A stretch of DNA of 64,000 nt from JAKANT01 sp035502095 (GTDB lineage: Bacteria; Pseudomonadota; Gammaproteobacteria; Burkholderiales; Burkholderiaceae_F): assembly GCA_035502095.1 (NCBI GenBank), contig DATJUX010000010.1, forward strand, positions 102,635 to 166,634, written 5' to 3'. The notes under the pieces are model-generated. The model was not told the origin of the DNA, did not search any database, and was given only the letters and a program-made list of their open reading frames with translations. The position numbers and the translations under genes were made by a program. Positions 25,320 through 36,752 of the stretch are shown here, piece after piece. Positions within the stretch are counted from its first letter, which is position 1, and every line of letters starts with the position of its first letter.

Positions 25320-26189
25320 ATGGGCGATCGCGCGACCTCCGGCAAGATGGCCTTCGTCCTCGCGGGAGGCGGCAGCCTCGGGGCGGTCGAGGTCGGCATG
25401 CTGCACGCGCTCACCGAGCGCGGCGTGCGGCCGGATTTCGTCGTCGGCGCTTCGGCTGGCGCCATCAACGGCGCATTTTTCGCTGCGGATCCCATCCCGG
25501 CTTGCGTCGCCCGGCTCGACCATCTTTGGCGCAACCTCACGCGCCATCACGTCATGCCCCTCGGCATCGTCGACCTGCTGCGGATCGCGCTGCGGCGCGA
25601 ATACATGGTCGATCCGGCGGCGCTGCGCAGTCTGCTGCAGAAGCATCTTCCGTACCGCCGCCTCGAAGACGCGGCCGTGCCGATGTACGTCGTCGCGACC
25701 GACATGCTGCTAGGCAACGAGGTGGTCCTTTCGTCGGGACCCGTCGTCGAAGCGGTGCTCGCCAGTACCGCGATACCCGGCGTATTCCCCCCTGTGCGCC
25801 TCGGCGGGCGCGACCTGATCGATGGCGGGGTCGCGAACAACACGCCAATTTCGACCGCCATCGCGCTCGGCGCAAGCCGCGTCGTCGTGCTGCCGACCGG
25901 CTTTGCGTGCGCGCTGAAAACGTTGCCAAAGGGCGCGATCGGGCGCGCGATGCACGCCTTGTCGCTCCTGGTCACGCGCCAGTTGGTCGCCGATGTCGAG
26001 CGCTTGCGCTCGCGGGTTGCGCTGTACGTCGTACCGCCGCTCTGCCCCGTCGACAGCTCTTCCTACGACTACTCGGCGTGCGCGACGTTGATCGATCGTG
26101 CAACGACGACGACACGCGCGTGGATCGACGGAGGCGGCCTCGACACTCCGGCCGGCGTGCCCGACCAACTCGTCGAGCACACGCACTAA
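25320..26189 (+). CDS. Patatin-like phospholipase
   Basis: 289 residues of patatin fold with the three family signatures in order: oxyanion loop GGGSLGA (~16-22), nucleophile motif GASAG (~43-47) and the catalytic Asp in DGGVANN (~168-174). No signal peptide or membrane helix is evident, so it acts in the cytoplasm or at the inner membrane face. Expected activity is acyl-ester hydrolysis of (lyso)phospholipids. A GGGAG site precedes the ATG, 39 bases after the small membrane gene, so it may belong to the same regulon. Related to the RssA/YlbK-type bacterial patatins. Confidence 0.9.
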   Translation: MGDRATSGKMAFVLAGGGSLGAVEVGMLHALTERGVRPDFVVGASAGAINGAFFAADPIPACVARLDHLWRNLTRHHVMPLGIVDLLRIALRREYMVDPAALRSLLQKHLPYRRLEDAAVPMYVVATDMLLGNEVVLSSGPVVEAVLASTAIPGVFPPVRLGGRDLIDGGVANNTPISTAIALGASRVVVLPTGFACALKTLPKGAIGRAMHALSLLVTRQLVADVERLRSRVALYVVPPLCPVDSSSYDYSACATLIDRATTTTRAWIDGGGLDTPAGVPDQLVEHTH

Positions 26190-26270
26190 CGAGCGTGTTC
26201 CACCGCCGGCGGCGAGCCCGATCTCGATGGTCTGGACGGGTCTCGGTCGGATGTCATCCCGAGCGAGTGT

Positions 26271-26285
26271 GGCGGGAGACCCGCC
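26271..26285. terminator. Hairpin between convergent genes
   Basis: GGCGGG-AGA-CCCGCC is a perfect stem in the 123-base gap between the convergent patatin and ppsA genes. It forms part of a GTCATCCCGAGCG-type element. No T-run flanks it, so terminator activity is only likely from position. Confidence 0.35.
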
Positions 26286-26312
26286 GCACACCAAAGCGGT
26301 GTTCGTGCGCCG

Positions 26313-28745
<2,433 letters not shown>

Positions 28746-28947
28746 CTTCGACCTCCTCTGCACGCACTGCCGGGCAGATTCAGCCTACTGGCGGCGCTTC
28801 CGGCCGTAGTTGACGGCGATCAAGCGCGCGCTCGTCCTAACGCACTGCGCGGCAGATCGCGCGTGCCGGACTCGCGGGAGGTCTACCTGTGCATCATGCC
28901 CCGAGCGGTCTCGCCTGCTGGGGGCAGCGCGGGAGGCGATCGTCCCC

Positions 28948-29853
28948 TCAAGAGCCTTGCTGGCGCGCGATCTCGCGGCGCTTCATGTCGAGATACTCGG
29001 CCTCGTCGATCTCGTGCAGCTGGCGCGCGTAGGCCTCGGTCGCCGCGAACCACCGGTGCAGCCGGACGTCGAGTTGGTCGGCGGTCGGCGGGCCGTCGAA
29101 CGTGTCCATGTAGATGTCGATCGCCAGGTAATAACGCATGGTGTTGCGCTCGATCACGCCACGGACATCGCCGATGTAGACCGGCTTGCCGTCCAACCCA
29201 TGGCCGACCACCGTGAATCCCACCTTGCCGCTGCCGACCGTGGCCAGGTAGCCCTGCATCGCCAGCCGCGCCGTCAGCCCGCTCGTGTACGCATAGGACA
29301 GGTGCATGAACGACTGTCCCGCTGCAAGCGGTATGGCTTCGAGTTCGATGCGGAAGTCCCGCACCCCCATGGGACCCGAGTCGGCGTGCAGTTCGACGCG
29401 CAGGTACTCGGCCGTGTCGGCGCGGACGTGAAAATCGAACACGATCTTCTGCGCCGCTTCGACCGCCTGCCAGTGTTTGCTGCCGATGTGGACGGTGAGT
29501 TTCGCGTCCTCGGCGCCACCCGAGCTGCGGCACTGCTTGATGTTGAGGTGCAGGATCAGGATGTCGCACCAGTGATCCGGGGCGTCCAGCCCGGCATTCA
29601 ACCTGGCAAACGGATGCGCCAGCACGGCATGGATGTTGACGCGCGCCTCGGCCCCGTTTTGTTCGGACTCGAGGTAAAGCGGCCGGCCGAAAACGTTCTG
29701 CGCGAGCGCGCCCTGCAAGGCCGCATAACGCGCGCGCAACCCGTCGATTGCGTCTTGATCCTGCGCACCGGCGCGCGCCGTTCCTGCCAGAAGCAGGCAC
29801 GCGCCCATGGCGAGGACATGGGCTCTCGCCAGCAACAGCACGACACGACTCAC
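28948..29853 (-). CDS. Secreted protein of unknown function
   Basis: About 301 residues with a hydrophobic export signal (residues ~3-25, ending ARAGAQ). The start is a GTG with GGGAG upstream; an internal ATG 15 codons later would also leave a short signal. The mature protein is soluble with mixed alpha/beta character, including DHWCDILILHLNIKQC (two cysteines), SFMHLSYAYTSG and a highly charged C-terminus (DEAEYLDMKRREIARQQ). I do not recognise a family. It lies 60 bases downstream of the YeiH-type transporter and may be co-transcribed. Confidence 0.7.
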   Translation of the reverse strand: MSRVVLLLARAHVLAMGACLLLAGTARAGAQDQDAIDGLRARYAALQGALAQNVFGRPLYLESEQNGAEARVNIHAVLAHPFARLNAGLDAPDHWCDILILHLNIKQCRSSGGAEDAKLTVHIGSKHWQAVEAAQKIVFDFHVRADTAEYLRVELHADSGPMGVRDFRIELEAIPLAAGQSFMHLSYAYTSGLTARLAMQGYLATVGSGKVGFTVVGHGLDGKPVYIGDVRGVIERNTMRYYLAIDIYMDTFDGPPTADQLDVRLHRWFAATEAYARQLHEIDEAEYLDMKRREIARQQGS

Positions 29854-29873
29854 GGCAAACCCGCTCCCTTCGC

Positions 29874-29891
29874 GGCACCGCCGGCGGTGCC
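29874..29891. repeat. 18-bp palindrome between transporter and secreted-protein genes
   Basis: GGCACCGCC-GGCGGTGCC is a perfect palindrome in the 59-base gap between these two minus-strand genes. It could form a stem in the mRNA that attenuates or stabilises the downstream message. No T-run follows. Confidence 0.35.
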
Positions 29892-29912
29892 CGCACCGCT
29901 GGAACGTTGCGC

Positions 29913-30929
29913 TCAGTATGCCCAGTGCAGCAGCGCGAGCACGAGAAGGGCGAGGAACACGGTTTCGCCGACCATCAGAACGATGGGCTTGATGCCGACC
30001 GTCGACAGCTGGCGCAACTGCGTCTTCATGCCGATCGCCGAGATCGCCGTCACCAGGCACCACTGCGACGCGTCGGTGCCGAGCTTGACCACCGCCTGCG
30101 GTAGGATGCCGGTGCTGTTGATCCCGACCAGCACCGCGAACGCCACCGCGAACCATGGCAGCAGCGGCGGACGCGGCCCGGCGGCCTCGCCTTCGGCGGC
30201 CGCGGAGCGGGTCAGGAGCACCGCGAACACGATCACGGGCAACAGCATCGCCACCCGCATCAGCTTGACGAACGTCGCAGCGTCGCCCGTTTCGCGCGAG
30301 ATGCTGTAACCCGCGCCGACCACCTGCGCCACGTCGTGGATCGTCGCGCCGAGAAAGATGCCCGCCTGTGCCGGGTCGAGATTCAGCGCGTGCACGACCA
30401 TCGGGTACACGATCATCGCGAGCGTCGACAGCGCGCTCACGCCGATCACGGTGAACAATGTGGCGCGTTCCTTGAGCGGATGCGCCGGCAGTGCCGCCGC
30501 GAGCGCGAGCGCCGCGGAGGCGCCGCAGATCGCAGTAGCGCCGCCGGTGAGGAGCCCGAACAGGCCGCGAAAACCGAACATGCGTGCCGCAGCCATCGAA
30601 ACCGCGATCGTCACGATCACCGTGCCCACGACCAGCAGGACCGGGAACCATCCCATCGCCGCGATCTGACCGACGGTGATGCGCAGTCCGAGCAACGCGA
30701 CGCCGAGGCGCAGCACCTCGCGCCCGGTGAACTCGATACCGGGCGCGCAGGGACCTTCCGCGGCGAGGAAGTTCATCGCCATGCCGAGCAGCAGCGCGAA
30801 CAGCATCACCGGCGCGTGATAGTGCTCCGACAGGAAGGTCGCCGCCGCGGCCACGACACAGCTCGCGAGAATTCCCGGCGCGAGCTGGCGGCCGCGGGAG
30901 GGCCAGGCATCGATCGACAGCGCGGTCAT
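29913..30929 (-). CDS. YeiH-type putative sulfate exporter family membrane protein
   Basis: 338 residues with about ten transmembrane helices. Family marks are LGMAMNFLA near the start, the GATAICGASAALA segment in the middle and IFLGATIHDVAQVVGAG, all characteristic of YeiH/UPF0324. Characterised relatives are implicated in sulfonate-derived sulfate export, but the family is heterogeneous. The upstream gene (acyl-CoA synthetase) ends only 7 bases before its start, so it is in the same operon as the catabolic genes. A TauD-type dioxygenase further upstream would be consistent with sulfonate metabolism, though that enzyme's substrate is not known. Confidence 0.83.
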   Translation of the reverse strand: MTALSIDAWPSRGRQLAPGILASCVVAAAATFLSEHYHAPVMLFALLLGMAMNFLAAEGPCAPGIEFTGREVLRLGVALLGLRITVGQIAAMGWFPVLLVVGTVIVTIAVSMAAARMFGFRGLFGLLTGGATAICGASAALALAAALPAHPLKERATLFTVIGVSALSTLAMIVYPMVVHALNLDPAQAGIFLGATIHDVAQVVGAGYSISRETGDAATFVKLMRVAMLLPVIVFAVLLTRSAAAEGEAAGPRPPLLPWFAVAFAVLVGINSTGILPQAVVKLGTDASQWCLVTAISAIGMKTQLRQLSTVGIKPIVLMVGETVFLALLVLALLHWAY

Positions 30930-30936
30930 GGCAGCC

Positions 30937-32565
30937 TCAGGCGGTCGGCAGCTTGTGATCCTTGAACATCTCGCGCAGCCGGTTCTTCTGCATCTTGCCG
31001 GTCGCGCCCAGCGGGATGCTGTCGACGAACACCACGTCGTCGGGCGTCCACCATTTGGCGATCTTGCCTTCGTAGAACTGCAGCAGTTCGTCGCGCGTGA
31101 GCTTCGCGTTCGGCTTCTTCATCACCACCAGCAGCGGGCGCTCGTCCCACTTCGGATGGCGCGCGGCAATGCAGGCCGCCATCGCCACCGCCGGATGTCC
31201 CATCGCGATGTTCTCCAGGTCGATCGAGCCAATCCACTCGCCGCCGGACTTGATCACGTCCTTGCTGCGGTCGGTGATCTGCATGTAGCCGTCGGCGTCG
31301 ATCGTCGACACGTCGCCGGTCGGGAACCAGCCGTCGCGGAGCGGATTGCCGCCTTCGCCCTTGAAGTACTGCGCGATGATCCAGGGCCCGCGCACGAGCA
31401 GTTCGCCCGAGGCCTTGCCGTCGCGCGGCAGTTCCTTGCCCTCGTCGTCGACGATCTTCATGTCGACGCCGTAGATGCTGCGGCCCTGCTTGGCCTGCAC
31501 CGCCATGCGCTCCTCGGCACTCAGGCCGAGGTGCTTCGGCTTGAGCGTGCACACCGTGCCGATCGGGCTCATCTCCGTCATGCCCCAGGCGTGCAGCACC
31601 TGCACGTCGTAGCGTTCCTGGAACGCGCGCATCATCGCCGGCGGGCAGGCCGAGCCGCCGATGATCGTCCGGCGCATCGTGCTGAACGAGAGGCCGTTCG
31701 CCTCCACGTGCGTGAGCAGGCCCTGCCACACCGTGGGCACGCCGGCCGAGACCGTGACGCCTTCGGTTTCGAACAATTCATGCAGCGACTTGCCGTCGAG
31801 CCAGGGACCCGGAAACACGAGCTTGGCACCGACCATGCACGCGGCGTACGGCAGGCCCCACGCGTTGACGTGGAACATCGGCACCACGGGCAGGATGACG
31901 TCGCGCGCCGAGCAGTTCAGCGCATCGGGCAGCGCGGCGGCATAGGTGTGCAGCACGGTGGAGCGATGGCTGTAGAGCGCTCCCTTCGGATTGCCGGTCG
32001 TGCCCGACGTATAACAAAGCGACGACGCCGTGTTCTCGTCGAACTGCGGCCAGTCGAAGCGCGCGTCGTTGGCTTCGATCAGCTCCTCGTAGCAGAGCAG
32101 GTTCGGGATCCTGGTGGCCGCCGGCATGTGGGCGCGGTCGGTCATCGCCACGAAGGCCTTGATCGTCTTCACGCGCGGCGCGATCGCCTCCACCAGCGGC
32201 AGGAACGTCAGGTCGAAGAACAGGATCTGGTCTTCGGCGTGATCGGCGATCCACACCACCTGGTCCGGGTGAAGCCGCGGGTTCAGCGTGTGCAGGATTG
32301 CGCCCGAGCCCGAGACGGCGTAGTAGAGCTCCATGTGGCGGTAGCCGTTCCACGCCAGCGTGGCGATGCGGTCGCCCGCCTGGATCTTGCGCGCGGCCAG
32401 CGCGTTGGCCATTTTGCGTGCGCGCTGCGCGAGGTCGCGATACGTGTAGCGATGGATATCGCCTTCGACGCGGCGCGACACGACCTCGCGGTCGGCGTGG
32501 TGCCGCTCCGCGTGCGTCAGCAGCGTCGAGATCAGCAGCGGCTGCTGCATCATCAATCCTTGCAT
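30937..32565 (-). CDS. Medium/long-chain acyl-CoA synthetase (AlkK-like)
   Basis: 542-residue ANL-superfamily ligase that activates a carboxylic acid with ATP and CoA. Visible are the P-loop YTSGTTGNPKGA (~184-195), the AWGMTEMSPIG motif A5 (~335), GWFPTGDVSTID (A7, ~415) with RSKDVIKSGGEW (A8) and the catalytic lysine in ATGKMQKNRLRE near the C-terminus. GGGAG precedes the ATG. It most resembles the fatty-acid/short-medium chain branch (AlkK, FadD3-like). In this operon it would activate an acid produced by the upstream enzymes or imported by the MFS protein. Confidence 0.92.
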   Translation of the reverse strand: MQGLMMQQPLLISTLLTHAERHHADREVVSRRVEGDIHRYTYRDLAQRARKMANALAARKIQAGDRIATLAWNGYRHMELYYAVSGSGAILHTLNPRLHPDQVVWIADHAEDQILFFDLTFLPLVEAIAPRVKTIKAFVAMTDRAHMPAATRIPNLLCYEELIEANDARFDWPQFDENTASSLCYTSGTTGNPKGALYSHRSTVLHTYAAALPDALNCSARDVILPVVPMFHVNAWGLPYAACMVGAKLVFPGPWLDGKSLHELFETEGVTVSAGVPTVWQGLLTHVEANGLSFSTMRRTIIGGSACPPAMMRAFQERYDVQVLHAWGMTEMSPIGTVCTLKPKHLGLSAEERMAVQAKQGRSIYGVDMKIVDDEGKELPRDGKASGELLVRGPWIIAQYFKGEGGNPLRDGWFPTGDVSTIDADGYMQITDRSKDVIKSGGEWIGSIDLENIAMGHPAVAMAACIAARHPKWDERPLLVVMKKPNAKLTRDELLQFYEGKIAKWWTPDDVVFVDSIPLGATGKMQKNRLREMFKDHKLPTA

Positions 32566-32619
32566 GGCTATCTCCCGATGATTTGAATTAGGTTCTGGTT
32601 TTCATGTTCTCGGCGCAGC

Positions 32620-33975
32620 TCACGCCATCGCCTTGCGCCCGATGACGGGCTGCGCGGTTTCGATCTCGAGGTGCACGTCGGCGACGCGCTGCTTGTCCGC
32701 TTCGTAGGAACGCGCGGCGAGCAGGAAGAACGCGGCGGCCGCCAGCCCGAACAGCGGAACGAGCGTGAGCGCGGTTTCCAGGCCGTAGAGGTCGGACAGG
32801 GCGCCCGCGATGAACGGACCCGCCGCCAGGCCGAGCAGGTTCTGGAACAGCGACAGCACCGAGGCGCCGGTGGCGCGCACGCCGGGATGGACCACGTCGA
32901 TCACCACGGCGGACACCGGCCCGACCGAGCAGGTCATCAGGAAACCGCCGAATGCGATCAACGCAAACTGCATCGAGGGGGACAGGCGGCCGGTCGCGGT
33001 CGTGCCGAACGTCGGCACCAGCACCAGCAGCACGGCGATGCAAAGCACGGCCAGCGATACCAGCTTCATGCGCGCCCGGCGCTTGCCCATGCGGTCGATC
33101 ACCGAGCCCCACACGACCGAGCCGGCGGCACCACACAGCACGACCAGCGCGGCCTTGGCCCCCGCCTGGTCGGGCGCGACGCCATGGAAGCGATTGAGGA
33201 AGCTCGGCAGCCAAGCCCAGATCGCCGAAACGACGATCAGCTGGGCCGCGCCGCCCAGGCACACCCACAAGAGCGTGGGCGTGCGCATGAGGGCACGCGT
33301 GACGTGCCCGGTGACGCCGGCCGTGGAACTCGTCACCTGGGTGAGCTTCTGCGTCAGCGGCACGGTGTGATAGTCCCGCACCTTGATGTAGAGCAGCGCG
33401 AGGGCCAGTCCGGGGATGCCGACGACGCCGAACGCCGCCTTCCAGCCCCAATGCGCCGCAATCACACCGCCCAGCAGCACGCCGAGCACCGAGCCCACCG
33501 ATGCGGCGGCGAAGAACGCCGCGAGCAGCGCCGAACGCATGCGCGCCGGGAAGATGCTCGCGATCAACGCCGCCCCGACCGATCCGTAGCCCGCTTCGCC
33601 GAGGCCGACCATCGACCGTGCGGCCAGCAGCTGGCCGTAGTTGCGCGTGAACATGCACGAGATCGACGCCAGGCTCCACGCCGTCGCCATGACGACGATG
33701 CTCTTGACCCGACTGTAGCGGTCGGCGATCAACGCGATCGGTATCCCTGCCAGCCCGACCGTGATCGAAACGACGGATACGAGCCCGCCGAGCTGCTTGT
33801 CCGACAAGCTCCATTCCGCCTTCAGGTGCGGAAACAGCGAGACGATGACCTGGCGATCGATGTAGTCGAACAGCATCAGCCCGATGGTCATGGCGAACGC
33901 GAACCAGGCCTGGCCGCGGCCGATCAGATAGGTGTCGCCCTGGTCCTGGGGCAGGTCGAGAGCGTGCGCGGTCAT
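32620..33975 (-). CDS. MFS transporter (spinster-like/organic acid class)
   Basis: 451 residues with 12 predicted transmembrane helices. The N-terminal MLFDYIDRQVIVSLFP block, the RYSRVKSIVV loop between helices 2 and 3 and GLGEAGYGSVGAALIASIFP in helix 5 are typical of the MFS subfamily that carries aromatic or other organic acids and of spinster-type proteins. AAGGA precedes the ATG. It sits 33 bases after the quinone oxidoreductase and 54 before the acyl-CoA synthetase, suggesting it imports the operon's substrate. Confidence 0.88.
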   Translation of the reverse strand: MTAHALDLPQDQGDTYLIGRGQAWFAFAMTIGLMLFDYIDRQVIVSLFPHLKAEWSLSDKQLGGLVSVVSITVGLAGIPIALIADRYSRVKSIVVMATAWSLASISCMFTRNYGQLLAARSMVGLGEAGYGSVGAALIASIFPARMRSALLAAFFAAASVGSVLGVLLGGVIAAHWGWKAAFGVVGIPGLALALLYIKVRDYHTVPLTQKLTQVTSSTAGVTGHVTRALMRTPTLLWVCLGGAAQLIVVSAIWAWLPSFLNRFHGVAPDQAGAKAALVVLCGAAGSVVWGSVIDRMGKRRARMKLVSLAVLCIAVLLVLVPTFGTTATGRLSPSMQFALIAFGGFLMTCSVGPVSAVVIDVVHPGVRATGASVLSLFQNLLGLAAGPFIAGALSDLYGLETALTLVPLFGLAAAAFFLLAARSYEADKQRVADVHLEIETAQPVIGRKAMA

Positions 33976-34008
33976 GGCTGCATTCCTTGGTTTCAGGTGC
34001 CGGCGACC

Positions 34009-34980
34009 TCAGGGCACCAGCACCGTGGCGCCCACCGTCTTGCGGGACTCGAGCGCGCGGTGCGCTTCGGCCGCCTCGGCAAGCGGAAAGATCTGCTTCG
34101 GTTCGCTCTTGATCTTGCCGGCCAGGACGAGCCCGAACAGCTCGTCGGCCATGGCGAGCATGTGCGAGCGTGGGGTGGCGTAGTGGATCATGGCCGGGCG
34201 CGTCACCCAGATCGAGCCCTTGAGGGCCAGCGTCGCCGTGTCGATCACGACCGGACCCGAGCTGGTGCCGTTGCTCACCAGCGTGCCGCGCACCTGGAGG
34301 CTGTCGAGCGATGCCTGCAGTGTGTCCTTGCCGACGGAGTCGTAGACCACGGGGACGCCCTTGCCGTCCGTGAGTTCGCGCACGCGCGCCGCGATGTCCT
34401 CGCGCGTGGTCACGATCGTGTGCGCGCAGCCGTTCGCCTTCGCGATCGCGGCCTTCTCGTCGGAGCTCACGGTGCCGATCATCGTCACGCCGAGCGCGCG
34501 CGCCCACTGGCAGGCGATCAGCCCGACGCCGCCGGCGGCGGCGTGATACAGGATCGTTTCGCCGCCCTTGAGCGGATAGACCTGGCGGAAGAGGTACTGC
34601 GCGGTCATGCCCTTCATGATCAGCGTCGAGGCCACGCGATCCGAGATGCCCTCGGGCAGCGGGATCAGCACGTTGGCCGGCATGACGCGCACGTCCGAGT
34701 AGGCGCCCTGCGGTCCGAGCAGGTAACCGACGCGGTCGCCGACGTGGATGTCGGTCACGTCGGGGCCGACCGCCTCGACGACACCGACCGCGTCCGAGCC
34801 GAGGCCGTTCGGCAGTTGCAGCGGATAACGGCCGGTGCGGAAGTAGATGTCGATGAAGTTGACCGCGATGAACGTGTGGCGCACGCGCGCCTGGCCCGGG
34901 CCGGGTGGGCCGACCTCGACCGACTGCAACTCGAGGACTTCCGGTCCGCCGGTGCGGCTGAAGCGGATTGCCTTGGACAT
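34009..34980 (-). CDS. NADPH:quinone oxidoreductase (zeta-crystallin type MDR)
   Basis: 323 residues of medium-chain dehydrogenase fold without the zinc-binding cysteines of alcohol dehydrogenases. Visible are the GroES-like N-domain with VNFIDIYFRTGRYP and the Rossmann turn AAAGGVGLIACQWA (~145-158). The NADPH-discriminating and quinone-site stretch VYDSVGKDTLQASLDSL also fits QOR. A GGGAG site precedes the ATG. In this operon it could reduce an enone or quinone intermediate; assignment to the qor subfamily is good but the substrate is unknown. Confidence 0.9.
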   Translation of the reverse strand: MSKAIRFSRTGGPEVLELQSVEVGPPGPGQARVRHTFIAVNFIDIYFRTGRYPLQLPNGLGSDAVGVVEAVGPDVTDIHVGDRVGYLLGPQGAYSDVRVMPANVLIPLPEGISDRVASTLIMKGMTAQYLFRQVYPLKGGETILYHAAAGGVGLIACQWARALGVTMIGTVSSDEKAAIAKANGCAHTIVTTREDIAARVRELTDGKGVPVVYDSVGKDTLQASLDSLQVRGTLVSNGTSSGPVVIDTATLALKGSIWVTRPAMIHYATPRSHMLAMADELFGLVLAGKIKSEPKQIFPLAEAAEAHRALESRKTVGATVLVP

Positions 34981-35005
34981 TTCCGAACTCCCAGAACCGT
35001 GCGTG

Positions 35006-35641
35006 TCATTCCATCCCGGGGTTCGCCCCCGGCGGGAAACTCCGCGCCGTGAGCGGCGAGGTAACGCGCGCCTGCTTGACCTGGACGCGGAATGACAATT
35101 GATTGATGAACTCCTCGGCGCGCGGCCACGCGCCGAATCCGGAACCCGGATTCAGGTGGCCGACATTGCCGAGGTCTTCGAGACGACTGCCCCAGGCTTG
35201 CGCCAGTTCGGCCACCCGCTCGAAACGACCGAGCGGGTCGTCGCGGCTCGCCGCAACGATGCTGGGAAACGGCAGGGGCGCGCGCGGCACGGGCAACCAG
35301 CCACCCGCCTCGAGGGCCTCGATCGTGGGATACCCCAGCGGCATCGGCTGCTCGAAATCGGGCGGCGTCGCGAGCAGCGCGCCGGCGATCGCACGCGGGT
35401 GTTTTTGCGCCCAGTGCACAACCATGATCACTCCGCCGCTGTGCGCGACGATGATCACGGGGTCATCGATCCCGGCGACCGCGCCTTCGATCGCCTCCAC
35501 CCGCGCCGCGCAATCGAGATCCTCGCGTCCCATCGGCGGGACGGCGCGGACTCGCGGCAGCCGCTGCGCGAGCAGCGTCTGCCAGTGGTCCGCGACGTGG
35601 TCGCGCAGCCCGGGCACGATCAGGACGGTGGGCTCGCTCAT
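35006..35641 (-). CDS. RBBP9/YdeN-type serine hydrolase
   Basis: 211 residues of alpha/beta-hydrolase fold. The N-terminal VLIVPGLRDHVADHWQ and the nucleophile motif AHSGG (Ser68) are typical of the RBBP9/YdeN family. The charge relay is completed by an Asp in SRDDPLG (134/135) and His162 in VGHLNPGSG. The ATG overlaps no neighbour and lies 5 bases after the BKACE stop, so translation is probably coupled. Physiological substrate unknown; an ester or lactone in the same pathway is plausible. Confidence 0.85.
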   Translation of the reverse strand: MSEPTVLIVPGLRDHVADHWQTLLAQRLPRVRAVPPMGREDLDCAARVEAIEGAVAGIDDPVIIVAHSGGVIMVVHWAQKHPRAIAGALLATPPDFEQPMPLGYPTIEALEAGGWLPVPRAPLPFPSIVAASRDDPLGRFERVAELAQAWGSRLEDLGNVGHLNPGSGFGAWPRAEEFINQLSFRVQVKQARVTSPLTARSFPPGANPGME

Positions 35642-35646
35642 TGTGC

Positions 35647-36702
35647 TCACGCCGCGTGTTTCAGCGCGGTCAGCTTCGGCTTGCGGTTGGGCGCGAAGCC
35701 GTTGGCGGCCAGCGTCTCCTCCACCGTGTCGTAGAACACGCCGATCTTGCAGATCTCGCGCGCCTGCTTGCCGGTGGCGATCTCGCGGCCGAACTCGCGC
35801 GCGATGCGCACCAGCTGCTCGATCTGCTCGACCGTGGTCATCTTGGCCGTGCGCGCCTGGTTCCAGAGGTTGTCCTCGATGCCGCACCGCACGTGCAGGC
35901 CCAGAGCGATGCCCATCATGTTGACCGGCAGCACGTTGCGCATGCTGCTTTCCACGGTCAGCACCGAGCCGTCGGGGATGGCGCGCAGGAAGTTGGCCAG
36001 GCTGTAGATGGTGGGCTGGTCCATGCCGCCGCCGATCGCCACCCAGTTCATCACCAGCGGGCCCTTGTAGACACCGCGGCGGATCATGCGCTCGACGGAC
36101 TCGTAGCTGTTGATGTTGTAGAACTGGAACGCACTCTGGATGCCGGCGGCACTCAGGCGGCGCACGTGTTCCTCCACCCAGCCCGGGCCCGACGGGACGA
36201 TCATCTCGCGATAGGCTTGGTACTGCTGCGGCTCGGCCATGGACGTGCCGGCGATGTCCTCCATCTCCATCTGCTCCACCACGTTCATCTGCGTGGTGTT
36301 GACGGTGACGGTAACCTGGTCCGGCTTGGGATCCAGCTCGGCCAGCATGTGGCGCGTGTCGTCGGACAGCCATCTCGCGGCGCCGCCCTCGTTCTCGGGC
36401 GCGAAGGAGATCGAGCCGCCGACCTGGATGATCATGTCCGGCACGGCCTTGCGCACGCCGGCGATCAGCTCGTTGAACTTGGACAGCCGCTTGGAGCCCT
36501 TGCCGTCGAGCTCACGCACGTGCAGGTGCAGCACCGTGGCGCCGGCGTTGTAGCAGTCCACCGCCTTCTGGACCTGTTGTTCCATCGTGACGGGGATGTC
36601 CTGCGGGAAGTCGGAAGGCATCCACTCGGGGCCGTAGGGCGCGGCGGTGATGACGAGCTTGTCCTGGTTTTCGGGGAAGTTGGAACCGTCGAGGAAGTTC
36701 AT
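35647..36702 (-). CDS. Beta-keto acid cleavage enzyme (BKACE, DUF849)
   Basis: 351-residue TIM-barrel zinc enzyme of the family first defined by Kce (3-keto-5-aminohexanoate cleavage). These condense a beta-keto acid with acetyl-CoA to give acetoacetate and a new acyl-CoA. The zinc-binding HLHVRE motif follows strand 2 (~59-64), the VGGSI stretch lies near 95, and FYNINSYESVERM and VESSMRNVLP occur later as expected. Together with the TauD-type dioxygenase and the acyl-CoA synthetase it suggests breakdown of a beta-keto or beta-hydroxy acid (carnitine-like or amino-acid-derived), but the substrate class cannot be fixed without active-site comparison. Confidence 0.9.
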   Translation of the reverse strand: MNFLDGSNFPENQDKLVITAAPYGPEWMPSDFPQDIPVTMEQQVQKAVDCYNAGATVLHLHVRELDGKGSKRLSKFNELIAGVRKAVPDMIIQVGGSISFAPENEGGAARWLSDDTRHMLAELDPKPDQVTVTVNTTQMNVVEQMEMEDIAGTSMAEPQQYQAYREMIVPSGPGWVEEHVRRLSAAGIQSAFQFYNINSYESVERMIRRGVYKGPLVMNWVAIGGGMDQPTIYSLANFLRAIPDGSVLTVESSMRNVLPVNMMGIALGLHVRCGIEDNLWNQARTAKMTTVEQIEQLVRIAREFGREIATGKQAREICKIGVFYDTVEETLAANGFAPNRKPKLTALKHAA

Positions 36703-36752
36703 TTGATGTGTCCTTCAGGAAGTGTCGCGTCGAATGTTCTAGAGGGAGCGGC

